Positions 63,503-64,000 of a DNA stretch of 64,000 nt are shown in pieces. Below the pieces are notes generated by a model. The model saw only the letters and a program-made list of their open reading frames with translations. It had not been told where the DNA came from and ran no database searches. The stretch lies in NCBI GenBank assembly GCA_013397935.1, contig VZRN01011461.1, forward strand, positions 3,318,207 through 3,382,206. The letters are read 5' to 3'. The stretch comes from Dasyornis broadbenti. Its lineage: Eukaryota > Chordata > Aves > Passeriformes > Dasyornithidae. Within the stretch, counting starts at the first letter, position 1. The number at the start of each line of letters is the position of its first letter. A program made the position numbers and the translations under genes.

Positions 63503-64000
63503 CACTAAAACAAAGGATGCTACTCCAACTTTTTTCTTCTTCTCTCCCAAAAGCACAGCTAGGAGGCCCTTAAACTTTCTGAAGCACTTCTTTTTTTTTT
63601 TCCATCTGCATTGACCTTTTCTTTCTACATGGTAACATATTTTCATTAATAAGCATTTTTTAACAAAATAATTGGCCTCTGAAGGTCCCTGAAAATGAAA
63701 CAGCTGTAAGAGCTGAAGAGATTAGAATTCCAGTATTAATGAAGTCTGGAAAAAGTCTGAAATGCTTCAGGGAAGAACCAGGCTCGGTCACTTTGAAACA
63801 GAATTTTATCCAATTTGCTGTTCAACCTCTTTTGGAGAAAAAAATACAAACAGCTCTAACCATGTGTTGTAGACCATATGTAGCATTCATTAACACAACA
63901 TTTTAACCTTCCTCTCCAGCCACAGCAAATCTTCAGAAAAAAGCTTTTGCCCACTTCATTAAAGTGTTTCAGGAAGAATATTCCATTCCTGCAAGAACAT

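Larger units (their letters stand above)
49401..64000. other. Unique non-coding sequence, no gene recognised
   Basis: Nearly 15 kb without any gene, RNA or mobile element that I can name. GC-richer patches (about 54590-54830 and 55860-56210) carry only short open frames. The block 52000-52190, with rare CG and a mixed texture (around TGTATTTTATCGATGAGCAA), looks like a possible conserved non-coding element. Small repeats (51294-51321, 53062-53084, 59515-59556 and 63476-63502) are listed separately. Confidence 0.6.

Noticed and set aside
1..64000. tRNA, rRNA, snRNA genes and CRISPR arrays
   Set aside because: I looked for the characteristic internal promoter and stem sequences and for regularly spaced repeats, and found none that I could support by eye. 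A tRNAscan or Rfam search would be decisive.

Overview
The window looks like gene-poor bird nuclear DNA. It is AT-rich, has no long open reading frame, operon or prokaryotic gene layout, and carries very few repeats. The only dispersed repeats I can name are fragments of the CR1 LINE. One of these (48982-49400, minus strand) ends in the ATTCTATGATTCTAT-type tail that is characteristic of avian CR1. The four CR1 fragments together cover a little over 1 kb, under 2% of the window by hand count, which fits a bird better than a crocodile or turtle. I cannot name the species or chromosome. The wording of the best preserved CR1 3' end resembles CR1 copies I associate with neoavian birds, possibly songbirds, but that is an impression only.

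Layout: 1-36 kb is almost entirely unique non-coding sequence, with a few short tandem duplications, A/C-rich and AT-rich low-complexity patches, one 13-bp hairpin, and an assembly gap of nine Ns at 26542-26550. The gap is flanked on both sides by near-identical copies of the same roughly 65-bp sequence, almost certainly an assembly artefact. From 36.4 to 49.4 kb lie the four CR1 pieces: a plus-strand reverse-transcriptase C-terminal fragment (36446-36685), a plus-strand 3'-end fragment (43514-43825), an old plus-strand fragment (47988-48145), and a minus-strand copy with an internal deletion (48982-49400). Around 39.2-39.4 kb is about 200 bp of nearly pure A/C sequence. From 49.4 kb to the end there is again unique non-coding sequence with homopolymer tracts, a hairpin and a 21-bp tandem duplication.

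I could not identify any protein-coding gene, tRNA, rRNA or CRISPR array. Several short open blocks sit between good splice acceptor and donor signals, and I list the best as unconfirmed candidate exons. Three at 35.0-37.0 kb on the plus strand are mutually in phase, and one at 32.5 kb is a clean 114-nt phase-0 block. In AT-rich DNA such blocks arise by chance many times per 64 kb, so the most likely reading is a gene desert or a very large intron, possibly holding non-coding transcripts. I did not find an undescribed biological system; the firmest unusual observations are the duplicated gap flanks and the rearranged CR1 copy.
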